The notes beneath the pieces were generated by a model. It was not told the origin of the DNA. It did not search any database and was given only the letters and a program-made list of their open reading frames with translations. A stretch of DNA of 64,000 nt from positions 1 through 64,000 of the forward strand of contig JBBQVS010000011.1 in assembly GCA_038211295.1 (NCBI GenBank). The letters run 5' to 3'. The position numbers and the translations under genes are program-made. The stretch is from JBBQVS01 sp038211295. GTDB lineage: Bacteria > Chloroflexota > Ktedonobacteria > Ktedonobacterales > Ktedonobacteraceae. Of this stretch, positions 54,401 through 62,306 are shown in pieces (positions within the stretch are counted from its first letter, which is position 1; the number at the start of each line of letters is the position of its first letter).

Positions 54401-55229
54401 TGTAACTTGCTGCTTGAATAAGCTTTACGCTTTCTTTGTCTGTGCGTTTGAAAGCTGTGAAATACTTTGTAAGTTCCCCAGAGAGAAGTTCTGCTGTTGT
54501 GTCCGTCTCTTCTGTGTCGATGCTTAGGTTCGCGAAGACACTTTTGGAGCGTATATAATGCCACTCTTTCGTAAGCATCTGATACACTGCTTTCATGTCG
54601 GTCAGATCGCTCGCCTCATTGAGCGCACGGATCGAAAAGACTGAAAGGTCAATGCAGAGTACACGCCAGTAGCGACCATAGTTTAGTAACATCAGGACAT
54701 CGGCGTTAAGAAAGTTTCCTTTTTGCGTATAGGTAGCGATCTCCGCATTAGAGATATCAAGAGGATATCCTGCTTTTGGAAATTGTGTCATGAGTTCTGT
54801 AATTGCCGTGTGTGCGTTTTTTTCGTAGGTGTCGAGGCTATTCGCTCCATAAAAGTTGCATTGAAGATACACAATGTTGCGGGTGTCTTCACGTTTGAGT
54901 TCTTGAAAGGACTGAAGGTATTCCATAAAAAAGTTTACACCAGAAAGAAAGCCTTTTTGCAAGAAAAACAGAAACCAGCGTTCAAGCACTGCCCTGTCCC
55001 AAAGGGTAACAAGGCCACCAATGTGCAGAAGCATCTTCTCGACAAGTTTTGAGAAGCGCAGATGTGCAAGGTCTTGCTCATAAATGTTTTCAAAATGGGT
55101 GGTTACATCCTGCTGTTGGTGCAACGCTGTAAGAAAGCCTGTGTTGAAGCCTAATTCAAATAGCCGACCCAGATATTCGGCAAAACTCTTTTGAGCCTGG
55201 TCAGTATGCTTTGGTGTCGAATGCTCCAT
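51450..55229 (-). CDS. Very large SF2-type helicase, partner of the gene at 55243
   Basis: A 1259-residue protein. The helicase core starts near residue 435 with Walker A TGHPGVGKTTSLVNF, Walker B MIDEVTADES near 645, motif IV-like LVYIQSKQRLAQLI, and motifs V/VI TASASRGLSFANARHII and EILQVIYRGRGG near 890. The N-terminal 430 residues are not recognised; NADVLMLLNYGRYWRVLCID (about 175-200) has the spacing of a PD-(D/E)XK nuclease core with the Lys replaced. The C-terminal 350 residues are unique. Starts at ATG 55229 with GAGAGGA, 13 bases after the stop of the upstream gene, so the two form an operon. The lengths and pairing are like those of multi-domain anti-phage or mobile-element systems, not house-keeping helicases. 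Confidence 0.75.
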   Translation of the reverse strand: MEHSTPKHTDQAQKSFAEYLGRLFELGFNTGFLTALHQQQDVTTHFENIYEQDLAHLRFSKLVEKMLLHIGGLVTLWDRAVLERWFLFFLQKGFLSGVNFFMEYLQSFQELKREDTRNIVYLQCNFYGANSLDTYEKNAHTAITELMTQFPKAGYPLDISNAEIATYTQKGNFLNADVLMLLNYGRYWRVLCIDLSVFSIRALNEASDLTDMKAVYQMLTKEWHYIRSKSVFANLSIDTEETDTTAELLSGELTKYFTAFKRTDKESVKLIQAASYTHSFYEFLKEKGIVDDTSNILFNVVGYTDRSINTMALHKEQVSLLATCATLYKEHSSLETISEARDYVLQTIQKAAAKSFEQGAVFTKALVQLADKDDGVRWLSHTETLQGFANTRTPLRAEQLSDKVRQDLAPTDYTGKNLLDIHSTLVWKELMRDNTPYLFLTGHPGVGKTTSLVNFLKAADQRGEGFLFLYVSPRKHVNLDIIKKFRENTGTGFPACDNLFALTANTHIIRNNNTQKTVHYYSQQRQDTFMERGVTFIHAESNQALEQNTKARYLEEIREGLLIDKGEPVSGVLASLCSALNATLEKPLAHAIVATVAVQSLKRTGRTGQHSTLRHLDTILEGFYSQDNKPIPHKMQKLRTQIQHIFVMIDEVTADESGVAFLHGLHDFLDKRGLLNSSSGINTKIIIADASIVGSDVIKQHLSLTDYEPDKIYVRRLQTPSPLFALSSEPLVFKRNFNATVINANAFPASELTVNYKIGIDVIPYDEKTFTEQAKKLQENLQDDILQHVLEALDAPNTHQILVYIQSKQRLAQLIQKVRDKRGRFERNTEYLEIHANVSEQQKQAISDFRDITKVVFMTASASRGLSFANARHIIVDIPHFEIEQNLMEILQVIYRGRGGDHDQTEKKLTFYLTSQVVYSEQEDRLRAVRESILHLLNVLLILKTSMMTRIEGSGKLGHSQRFMMIPIGGKSVFAAGETFTARMGKLLKELQNLHYLNRSDKRLEFVRDSLKRALEHTKIDLFSDARTPKNNEVKRNSYLSLLPTFSQTFEEVANKGFDSLLRFPPLEIGYVSGGLLTIPILQKTMQEKYWLHIQQEEQTDEKTFDLLATMQALSNDGQYPESLHMALRDAIALIKALEKIGGNTSSYYAQESYHTDQHYSIPLVTFVVADTMKAFFANANKRDNESTSQPAFHDVLSKYVRSLYPANSLLPIGEQYDAFPFIVFRSLNLGEVRRKMFTGKYLFMSHEFNIINMLLSKK

Positions 55230-55242
55230 GTTTGTATCCTCT

Positions 55243-58200
55243 CTACATAGCTGTCCGAAGCACTGCACGCACCTCTGTCAAAAAGGCAAGCATGTTGAAG
55301 TTTACTCGACTTTTCATATGAGGAATGATGGCTATTTTCCCGACTGATTCGTCGCCAATGATTGAGACGAACGGATCGAGTTTGAAGCGCGAGTCATTCG
55401 ACTTCTCGTTACGAGAAAAATGCAAGAGTGTGATATAGTCGAGAATATCACTGCCGAGCGAGTTGGGTTTTTTCTCGTTCAACAAATCATTCCAGATGTA
55501 CTGCTCGTAGGCGATATCATTTTTGTAGACATTGGTCAGCGTGGCGTAGGATATGACGCCATTATAAATGCTCTTTGGATTGATGACCGCACCACTGAAC
55601 AGGTTAAAGAAAATAAGCGACTTCTTGCTGGGATCGTTCGCAAGACCAGAAAGTTCCGCGATATCATCGACATAGAGCGATTTTACCTTATACTCTGGTA
55701 TCTGGTTGTTCTTCTTGCGATTAACTGTGTAATACTTATCGTAAAAGACAGGATACACTTTGATGCCTGTGCCTACGGCACGCATTGCCTGGATAATAGT
55801 TTTGTTCATGAAGTAGAGTTCCGTTTCATCATCAGCATTGGAGATGTGCAGGGTGCTGCTGTAAGGAGCGCGTGCAACATACAAAAAATGGGTATAGCCT
55901 TGTTGGTAACAGTGCCGAACCTGCTCTAGCACAGCGTCTGAGTGCGTATACATGTCTTGGTTGTCCTGATTGGCGGAAAAGGTTGACATCGTGCCGACGC
56001 GAATTGTTTGATCGGGTAGACATTCAACGCCGATTACTTCTCCTAACACCGACGACTTATAGAAGTTTGGAGTTTGTGTGTTCAAGTCGCACTTACGACT
56101 GGAAACGACAATGATTGCAAGCTTTTGAAGTTGGCGTTGTGTAATTGGTGGTGAAGATATACTAGTTTGTCGGAAAAGGCGCGGCAGTGCGGTGTACAGC
56201 GAGTAGAGAGCGTTTCTCAATTTGTGTGTGCTGTTTTCCGTTTCCAGATAAAATCCCTGCGAACTCGCTGTATAATCTTCGGCTAACATGTGTTCCAGCA
56301 CTTTAGAAAGTGTATTCATAAATGCTTCATCATCAAATTTCTGATTCCCTTCATCTTTCAGCAACTCTTGCATATGAATACGCACAATGGGTAAGAAAAG
56401 CTTGCGTGCGGGAACCTCTGGCAGATATGTAGTGAGCATGTGCAGAAAGGTGTAGGATAAGAACGTATAGACGAAGCGATAGACAAAAGCTTGTTCCGAG
56501 TCCGCTCGAAGTTTGTGATGACGGTAATACAGCGAAATACGTTTGATACCTTTGTATGTACTGGCATACTTTTTGATGTCTTCTGACTTCTCTTTGTCAA
56601 CAGGTGCTAGAAAGATTGGCAATGTTTGCACGTTCTCTGTGTCATATGCCATAGAAAAGGTTTCGCGTCCGTTTGCTGCCGCGAAGTAGCGGAGAGGCTC
56701 AAACGTAAGTTTTAATGGAAGCGAACATACACGTTCGTTGCTCGCATTAGCATCCTCAATCGCAACGTATTTAAGGACATTGCGTCCATCATTCTTTTCA
56801 AAATCTTCCTGAAAGAAGATGCTATTGACAAGTATTTTGTCTACATCAGTCTCTAAGAGCCGCTTATGAACACTTAGAACCAGAGAGTATTCTTGTCTTG
56901 TTGGCCCGATACTTTGATGTGATAAAAAAGATGAAAGGACTTTTCGCAATGTTTCAATGTGGTCTCGCGTTTCCGATGTATCAAGCTGTTTGTAGAGTTC
57001 GTACAATATTTCACGCTGCTTTAGCATATCTTCAGACTGTAATGCTGGTAGGAAGTATCGCTCGAAGTAAGCACCGGCACGAAACGTTGCATCTTTTGGC
57101 TTAACAAAGACAAAGCAATAGAGGAGCGCAACCTTGAGTACTTTTTCACGGAAACGATCAAGGGATTTTGCACTTGCCTCACGAGCTTTATAGATATCGC
57201 TGGATGCATCAAGTAGGCCAAGATTATAGTCGAAGACGGATTGGCCTGAGCCACCATGCACCTGGACAGCGCCATTCAGCTTGAGTTTAAGCCCGGACAC
57301 AAATGTTTTTGCGCCTTGCATTTGATCGGTGCTTTCCCCTAGAAATCCATCTACTTCAGGAATGATAGGAAGAGGATCGAAAGCATCTTCGCGCGAAAAG
57401 ATGTCAATATAATTTGCAGGTGTGCCTTGATAGCTCACTTGAAAATGTCCTTTGTCCTTGTCCTGGCGAATATATGCATCAAGCCCTTGCAGGCGACGAA
57501 TAAGATTGTTAAGAAGAACAATACCATCCCCCACCTCTGACTGTGAGGTTTTTTCTTCGGGTGAGGAGCCGAGTTTAGTACGAATTTTTTTCCATTCATC
57601 CATGCCGTCGAGAAGATACCGCAAGTAGCGTACTTTGGCTTCACGGTGAATGCGGGCCACTGATTGCTTTACTATCGCTTCACGTAGTTGGCTAAGTTTT
57701 GATGTCGGCTTTTTTGTTGCTACTATCAGTGTTGTGCGTGTGTCCTCTATATCATCGTTCTCACATGACATACTCGCAAGGTACGCACAAACGCTTTCCG
57801 TGATTTGTGTGTCGAAGGTGAGGATATCTTTGACGTGCAGTGTAACTTTGTGTGCTTTGAGCCACGGATCGCTCTGTAGCATCTGTGTGCTGAGATGTAG
57901 GTGTTGTTTCTCAATCGGTTCAAGCTTATCGAGTGGATAAGAAAGTCCTGAGGGTTTGTTGCTGGTGAAATCAGTAATGGGCGTAAGCAGTTTGCTAAGA
58001 TAGGCATTGGGTGTTTCTTGCTCCAATTTGCTTAGAAAAAGTTTTTGCAGTTCTGCTCTTACATTTTGTACTTGTTTGTTGAAAGCATCTTTTTGTGCTA
58101 ATTCGAGTGCGTGAACAGTGGCATAGGTTGTTCCCGCTCTGCCGTCAAAGGGATACTCTTTGCTTGTTGCAAAACGTTGGGAGACTACATCCGCAAGTGC

Positions 58201-58338
58201 GTCGATATCAAAAATGAGAGTGTTGGCGCGAGTCTCGACACACGTATTATGTTGCTGGATTTCTTCTGTGAGAGCTTCCAAAAGCTGTTTGTAATCGACT
58301 GAAGAGAGATTATGGGTAACTTCCTCTATACCACTCAT
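55243..58338 (-). CDS. Large unrecognised protein (1031 aa) with a possible PIWI-like C-terminus
   Basis: No family was recognised with certainty. Residues 1-150 are helical; the middle (SKLSQLREAIVKQSVARIHR, and KLKLNGAVQVHGGSGQSVFD) is mixed. The last 300 residues alternate strands and helices as PIWI domains do: KLAIIVVSSRKCD near 737, EVIGVECLPDQTIRVGTMS, THFLYVARAPYSS near 816, then a helix and GIKVYPVFYDKYYTV near 860, then PKSIYNGVISYATL near 920. PIWI catalytic DEDX residues are not evident, as in the pPIWI-RE family, which also pairs with helicases. This is a hypothesis, not an annotation. Starts at ATG 58338 after a strong GGAGGAAA; the stop lies 13 bases before the helicase start. 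Confidence 0.6.
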   Translation of the reverse strand: MSGIEEVTHNLSSVDYKQLLEALTEEIQQHNTCVETRANTLIFDIDALADVVSQRFATSKEYPFDGRAGTTYATVHALELAQKDAFNKQVQNVRAELQKLFLSKLEQETPNAYLSKLLTPITDFTSNKPSGLSYPLDKLEPIEKQHLHLSTQMLQSDPWLKAHKVTLHVKDILTFDTQITESVCAYLASMSCENDDIEDTRTTLIVATKKPTSKLSQLREAIVKQSVARIHREAKVRYLRYLLDGMDEWKKIRTKLGSSPEEKTSQSEVGDGIVLLNNLIRRLQGLDAYIRQDKDKGHFQVSYQGTPANYIDIFSREDAFDPLPIIPEVDGFLGESTDQMQGAKTFVSGLKLKLNGAVQVHGGSGQSVFDYNLGLLDASSDIYKAREASAKSLDRFREKVLKVALLYCFVFVKPKDATFRAGAYFERYFLPALQSEDMLKQREILYELYKQLDTSETRDHIETLRKVLSSFLSHQSIGPTRQEYSLVLSVHKRLLETDVDKILVNSIFFQEDFEKNDGRNVLKYVAIEDANASNERVCSLPLKLTFEPLRYFAAANGRETFSMAYDTENVQTLPIFLAPVDKEKSEDIKKYASTYKGIKRISLYYRHHKLRADSEQAFVYRFVYTFLSYTFLHMLTTYLPEVPARKLFLPIVRIHMQELLKDEGNQKFDDEAFMNTLSKVLEHMLAEDYTASSQGFYLETENSTHKLRNALYSLYTALPRLFRQTSISSPPITQRQLQKLAIIVVSSRKCDLNTQTPNFYKSSVLGEVIGVECLPDQTIRVGTMSTFSANQDNQDMYTHSDAVLEQVRHCYQQGYTHFLYVARAPYSSTLHISNADDETELYFMNKTIIQAMRAVGTGIKVYPVFYDKYYTVNRKKNNQIPEYKVKSLYVDDIAELSGLANDPSKKSLIFFNLFSGAVINPKSIYNGVISYATLTNVYKNDIAYEQYIWNDLLNEKKPNSLGSDILDYITLLHFSRNEKSNDSRFKLDPFVSIIGDESVGKIAIIPHMKSRVNFNMLAFLTEVRAVLRTAM

Positions 58339-58674
58339 GCATTTCCTCCGCAAAAAATAGTGCTTTCTTAAAAGGTTAGTTGCCTCCATGCAAGTGCTGA
58401 TCGTGAGTTGCACGCGCTAAATACCTGGAGATGTTGCAGGCTACTTTAGCATAGGGCAAGCGAGATTTCAACTATCTGCTAAAAGTAATGGATGCTCAGG
58501 TCTGCGAGCAAATTTTGTAGGGAATGCTCATGTATCTAAGAGTAGTTTGGAAGGATACATTAGATGGCGTGCCTCTACATGTGAAAGCAATAATTCTAGT
58601 ATGGTCTACTAAGCAAAAAGTGATACGATGTATCGTACTTCTCTATGTTGTTGAGTATTTCAGGAGGAATATTT

Positions 58675-59247
58675 ATGGTACTTGCGCTTGCTAACGCGGC
58701 TTTGCTATTGATTGATGTGCAGCAGGGATTCGATGATCCCTTCTGGGGAAGACGGAATAATCCGCAGGCGGAGACCAATATTGTGCGTTTGCTTCAGGCA
58801 TGGCGATTTCACAAGTGGCCCGTTATTCATGTTCAACATCAGTCGGAGTCTGTTGCTTCGCCCCTACATCCGAGCCGTCCTGGGTATGCGTTGAAAGCGG
58901 ATGTGCAACCTCTGCCAGAGGAAGTACACATCACGAAGCAGGTGAACAGTGCTTTTATCGGGACGCGGCTTGAGGCATTGTTGCGCGAGCAGCAGATAAC
59001 GACACTTGTTGTAACGGGACTTACGACCAATCATTGTGTCGAGACGACTACGCGTATGGCGGGCAACCTGGGCTTTCTCACCTATCTTGTGAGTGATGCA
59101 ACCGCGACGTTTGACTGCGTGGGGCCAGATGGCAAGCTCTACCGAGCTGAGGATATTCACGCGATGAGCATGGCGAACCTGCACGGCGAGTTTGCTCAGG
59201 TTGTCACAACCGCAACGGTTTTGGAAGACGCACGCGTCCAAGAGTAA
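58675..59247 (+). CDS. Isochorismatase-family cysteine hydrolase
   Basis: A 190-residue cysteine hydrolase (nicotinamidase/isochorismatase fold). Catalytic triad: Asp in ALLLIDVQQGF, Lys in EVHITKQVNSAF and Cys in TTNHCVETTTRM, with the cis-peptide VTGLTTNHC before it. Starts at ATG 58675 with AGGAGG upstream; the ORF edge at 58645 is not used. The substrate is unknown. Confidence 0.92.
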   Translation: MVLALANAALLLIDVQQGFDDPFWGRRNNPQAETNIVRLLQAWRFHKWPVIHVQHQSESVASPLHPSRPGYALKADVQPLPEEVHITKQVNSAFIGTRLEALLREQQITTLVVTGLTTNHCVETTTRMAGNLGFLTYLVSDATATFDCVGPDGKLYRAEDIHAMSMANLHGEFAQVVTTATVLEDARVQE

Positions 59248-59879
59248 AAGAGGCTGTACAAGGTGCTGGATAGGTTGCTGTTACTTCTGATAGCTTGCAT
59301 CCTGCAGGAAGCTATGTTCTGGAAGCTGGTTGTGGCGCATCCTCGTACATGCGGTGATCTGGACTGACACGACCATTAATACGGATTGCTTTTGTGTTTC
59401 GTCTAGTGTCTTCCACCTCTATGAATGCTTAACGCCAATAATTGTTGAACGCTGCAATAGCTGCGAAATCGACAGCTACAACACGAGCACCATCTACTAG
59501 TGTGTGCATCCTCAGCGTAGATGGGCCATAAACGTTCGCGTACCTCAGCAGCTGATTGCGTGGCGATACGTATGGTAGTTCTCGCCTAAGAGTCAGCATA
59601 GTGTCGGGAGGAAGTGCTGTCATGGGCCAAAGGAAGCATTCTCAAGATGGCGCGGTGCTTTGAGATAATGGTTATTTCGATGCATGACATTGCTCTATCC
59701 TGTATTTATACTAAGAACATGCATAGAGATTAGCGGTATGCAGTGTGTCACTGCCGTCATTCCGCGAGAATACCCTGCTACATTGCTAAAATCGAAAGAA
59801 AAGATTGGTGTGCGTTCTTTGAAAAAAACATCGGGAACATATCTCGAACATCACACAGAATTGTGAGGATGTCATACCC
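59248..59879. other. Intergenic region with a possible gene fragment
   Basis: About 630 bases. On the minus strand 59429-59623 is an open 64-codon frame (ELPYVSPRNQLLRYANVYG, ARVVAVDFAAIAAFNNYW) that reads like the C-terminal end of a real protein, but it lacks a ribosome site and an identifiable family. The rest shows no supported feature. Confidence 0.35.
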
Positions 59880-61079
59880 ATGCCGAACATAGCATTTTCT
59901 GGCTTACTCCTGGTTGCCATTGCCGCTTTTCTAGCTCCGTTGCTGCTCGGCCTGAGTCCAGTACGGCGTCTGCCATCTGTTGTACTTGAAATCGTGATGG
60001 GCATTCTTCTTGGCCCCTCTGTTCTTGGTTGGGTCAAAGTCGATCTCCCAATTCAAATTCTCGCGCTACTCGGTTTAGCCTTTCTGCTCTTTCTCGCTGG
60101 CCTGGAGGTTGAACTTGCTCGGCTCAAGGGCCGCCTCCTGGCATTCGTTAGCTTAGGATTTTTGCTCTCTTTTGCCTTCGCTTTGCTGATTGGTTTCGTG
60201 CTTTACTTGACAAGACAGGTGCTATCGCCCCTCTACATTGCTATTGTGCTTGTTGCGACAGCACTTGGGGTCGTTGTGCCGTTGCTCAAGGATGCGGGGG
60301 AGAGCGATTCAAGTTTCGGGCAACTGGTTATTGCAGGTGCTATGTTTGCTGAGTTTGGCTCTATTATTCTGCTCTCGCTCTTCTTTTCACGCGAAGCCAC
60401 GAGTACAGGGACTAAGTTGGTATTATTGGGTGGCTTCATTCTGCTGGCGGCGGCATTTGCCTTTGTCGTGCTGCGCGTGGAACGTTCGCCGCTGCTCGCC
60501 GCTGTATTGCAGCGTTTGCAAGATACTACCGCACAGATTCGCGTCCGTGGTGCTTTTATGGTGTTGATTGGCTTTGTCGCGCTTGCCAGTGTCCTCGGAC
60601 TTGAGACAATTCTTGGTGCTTTTATCGCGGGCGTTATTCTCAGGCTTGTCGATCAGGACCGTATGATGACACATCCCCAATTTCGGCAAAAGCTTGAGGC
60701 AGTCGGCTTTGGCATTTTCATTCCCGTATTTTTTGTGAGTAGTGGAGTAAGTTTCAATCTTACGGCTCTGCTTGCGCGTCCTGAGACCATTTTGCGCGTT
60801 CCAATCTTCCTGTTAGCGTTGCTCGTGGTACGTGGTATCCCTGCACTGCTCTATCGCCCTCTTATTGGTGGACGCCGTTCAATCAGCGCAGGCTTCCTCC
60901 AAGCAACATCGCTTTCATTTATTGTCGCTGCCACCCAAATCGGGCTAGAGCTACACCTGATTACGACAGCAACGGGTGCTGCCCTTGTTGCTGCTGGACT
61001 GCTATCTGTGCTGATTTTCCCAATTACCGCGCTGACATTGTTGCGTCAAAAGAAGCATACACTGCCCGCTAGTGACTGA
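59880..61079 (+). CDS. CPA2-type monovalent cation:proton antiporter
   Basis: A 399-residue membrane protein of the CPA2 family with about 12 TM helices. The NhaP/KefB-like motifs LPSVVLEIVMGILLGPS and LAFLLFLAGLEVEL are present. The region VVPLLKDAGESDSSFGQLVI resembles the ion-binding helix-break segment of KefB-like antiporters, and TILGAFIAGVIL follows. It lacks the C-terminal TrkA-N domain, so it is a short form. RBS GAGG precedes the ATG. Confidence 0.9.
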   Translation: MPNIAFSGLLLVAIAAFLAPLLLGLSPVRRLPSVVLEIVMGILLGPSVLGWVKVDLPIQILALLGLAFLLFLAGLEVELARLKGRLLAFVSLGFLLSFAFALLIGFVLYLTRQVLSPLYIAIVLVATALGVVVPLLKDAGESDSSFGQLVIAGAMFAEFGSIILLSLFFSREATSTGTKLVLLGGFILLAAAFAFVVLRVERSPLLAAVLQRLQDTTAQIRVRGAFMVLIGFVALASVLGLETILGAFIAGVILRLVDQDRMMTHPQFRQKLEAVGFGIFIPVFFVSSGVSFNLTALLARPETILRVPIFLLALLVVRGIPALLYRPLIGGRRSISAGFLQATSLSFIVAATQIGLELHLITTATGAALVAAGLLSVLIFPITALTLLRQKKHTLPASD

Positions 61080-61358
61080 TAGATAGCTACTCGTACCCGT
61101 GAAAACGCGCTCCAGAGAGGAAAAGCCTCTTGCTATCAGCTTATCCTTCGTTTGTGTAAATACGCGTAATCATGCCATTTTGTTCAAGCATGTGATGCAT
61201 CTGCGCGAAAAAGTGGCACGGATGCATCCCGATATTCTCTGTTATACTGGGTATGGCTATACCTTGCGACCAGCAACGGTGGTATACTTACGTTCGTAAA
61301 TGTGTCTCTCGACTTGTTATCGAAGCGATCCCGTTTCTGGGAAAGAAGGATGTGTGTC

Positions 61359-61829
61359 ATGGCACTCCCTACACCTGAAGAACTCTTTGAGTATGAGACA
61401 ACGCCTGCGCGAGTCGCTATGGCACTCGAAGGTCTCACCCAAACCCAGCTTTTTTCTGCTCCGAGCGCGGACGAATGGAGCATTCAGGAGATCGTGCTGC
61501 ATCTTGCAGATAGCGAGACCTTCGCGTCTGAGCGGGTGCGGCGTATTATTGCGGAAGAACGTCCCGCCCTACAAGCGTATCCAGAGGCGGTGTGGGCGGA
61601 GCGACTGCTGTATCGTCAGCAGGATATGCGCCTTGCCCTTGACTGGTTCACCGCGCAACGGCACGCAACCGCCGCGCTGCTCCGTCTGCTTTCTCCAGCA
61701 GCGTGGGAACGTGTCGGAGTGCATTCAGAACAGGGCGATATGACCCTTTTCGCGGTGTTCACGATGTACTTCAAGCACGGAAACGGGCATCTGGCTCAAA
61801 TGGAACAGGTCAAGCACCGCCTCAAGTAG
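61359..61829 (+). CDS. DinB-like (YfiT/DfsB) metal-binding protein
   Basis: A 156-residue four-helix DinB-like protein. The three metal His positions are visible in IVLHLADSE, RHATAALLRLL and HGNGHLAQMEQ. The signature SADEWSIQEIVLHLAD is typical. Family members are metal-dependent hydrolases or thiol transferases of mostly unknown substrate. Start ATG 61359 with AAGGA 8 bases upstream (an ATG at 61350 overlaps that site). Confidence 0.82.
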   Translation: MALPTPEELFEYETTPARVAMALEGLTQTQLFSAPSADEWSIQEIVLHLADSETFASERVRRIIAEERPALQAYPEAVWAERLLYRQQDMRLALDWFTAQRHATAALLRLLSPAAWERVGVHSEQGDMTLFAVFTMYFKHGNGHLAQMEQVKHRLK

Positions 61830-61844
61830 AGTGCTTTCTCTCTC

Positions 61845-62090
61845 AGGATGAGTGGTTCATCACTGCGATGGGTATAGAGCGGCGACGCGACCCAAACGAG
61901 AAAAACGGTGGTTTTGACTATGCTTATTTAGATGCGAGATGAAGAGAGACGAGGCATAACGAATGCACAGATACGCGATGACGTGACAACATTGCTGTTC
62001 GCTGGACATGAAACAACTGCCACCACACTCACCTACTGCTCATGTGCTTTGCCCCCAAGCGGAGAGGAGGTAGGCCATTGTGCAGAAATT
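61845..62090 (+). pseudogene. Cytochrome P450 remnant
   Basis: Two frames carry adjacent P450 pieces: ITAMGIERRRDPNEKNGG followed by YAYLDAR ends at 61940, and in a shifted frame DEERRGITNAQIRDDV then TLLFAGHETTATTLTY continues. The join lies at the conserved LDARDEE, consistent with a 2-base deletion. AGHETT is the oxygen-binding helix I motif. The heme-binding Cys loop and everything upstream of helix G are missing, so it is inactive. Confidence 0.7.
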
Positions 62091-62306
62091 TTCTATGTGC
62101 GTATCAGAATATACTTCTTGATAAAGGAGCAGTGCGAGTGAGAAATCACAGAAACGTTTCCTCTGCGTCGAGATGTGAAATGCTATTGTTGTGATATACT
62201 TTCTATCAGACCACTGTCAATGATGCTCAATCCGTCAAGGTTTTCCTGTAGCGGCGGAACTCATCCTTCATACTGCAAGCTGACAGAAAAGAGAGGGAAA
62301 TACTCA

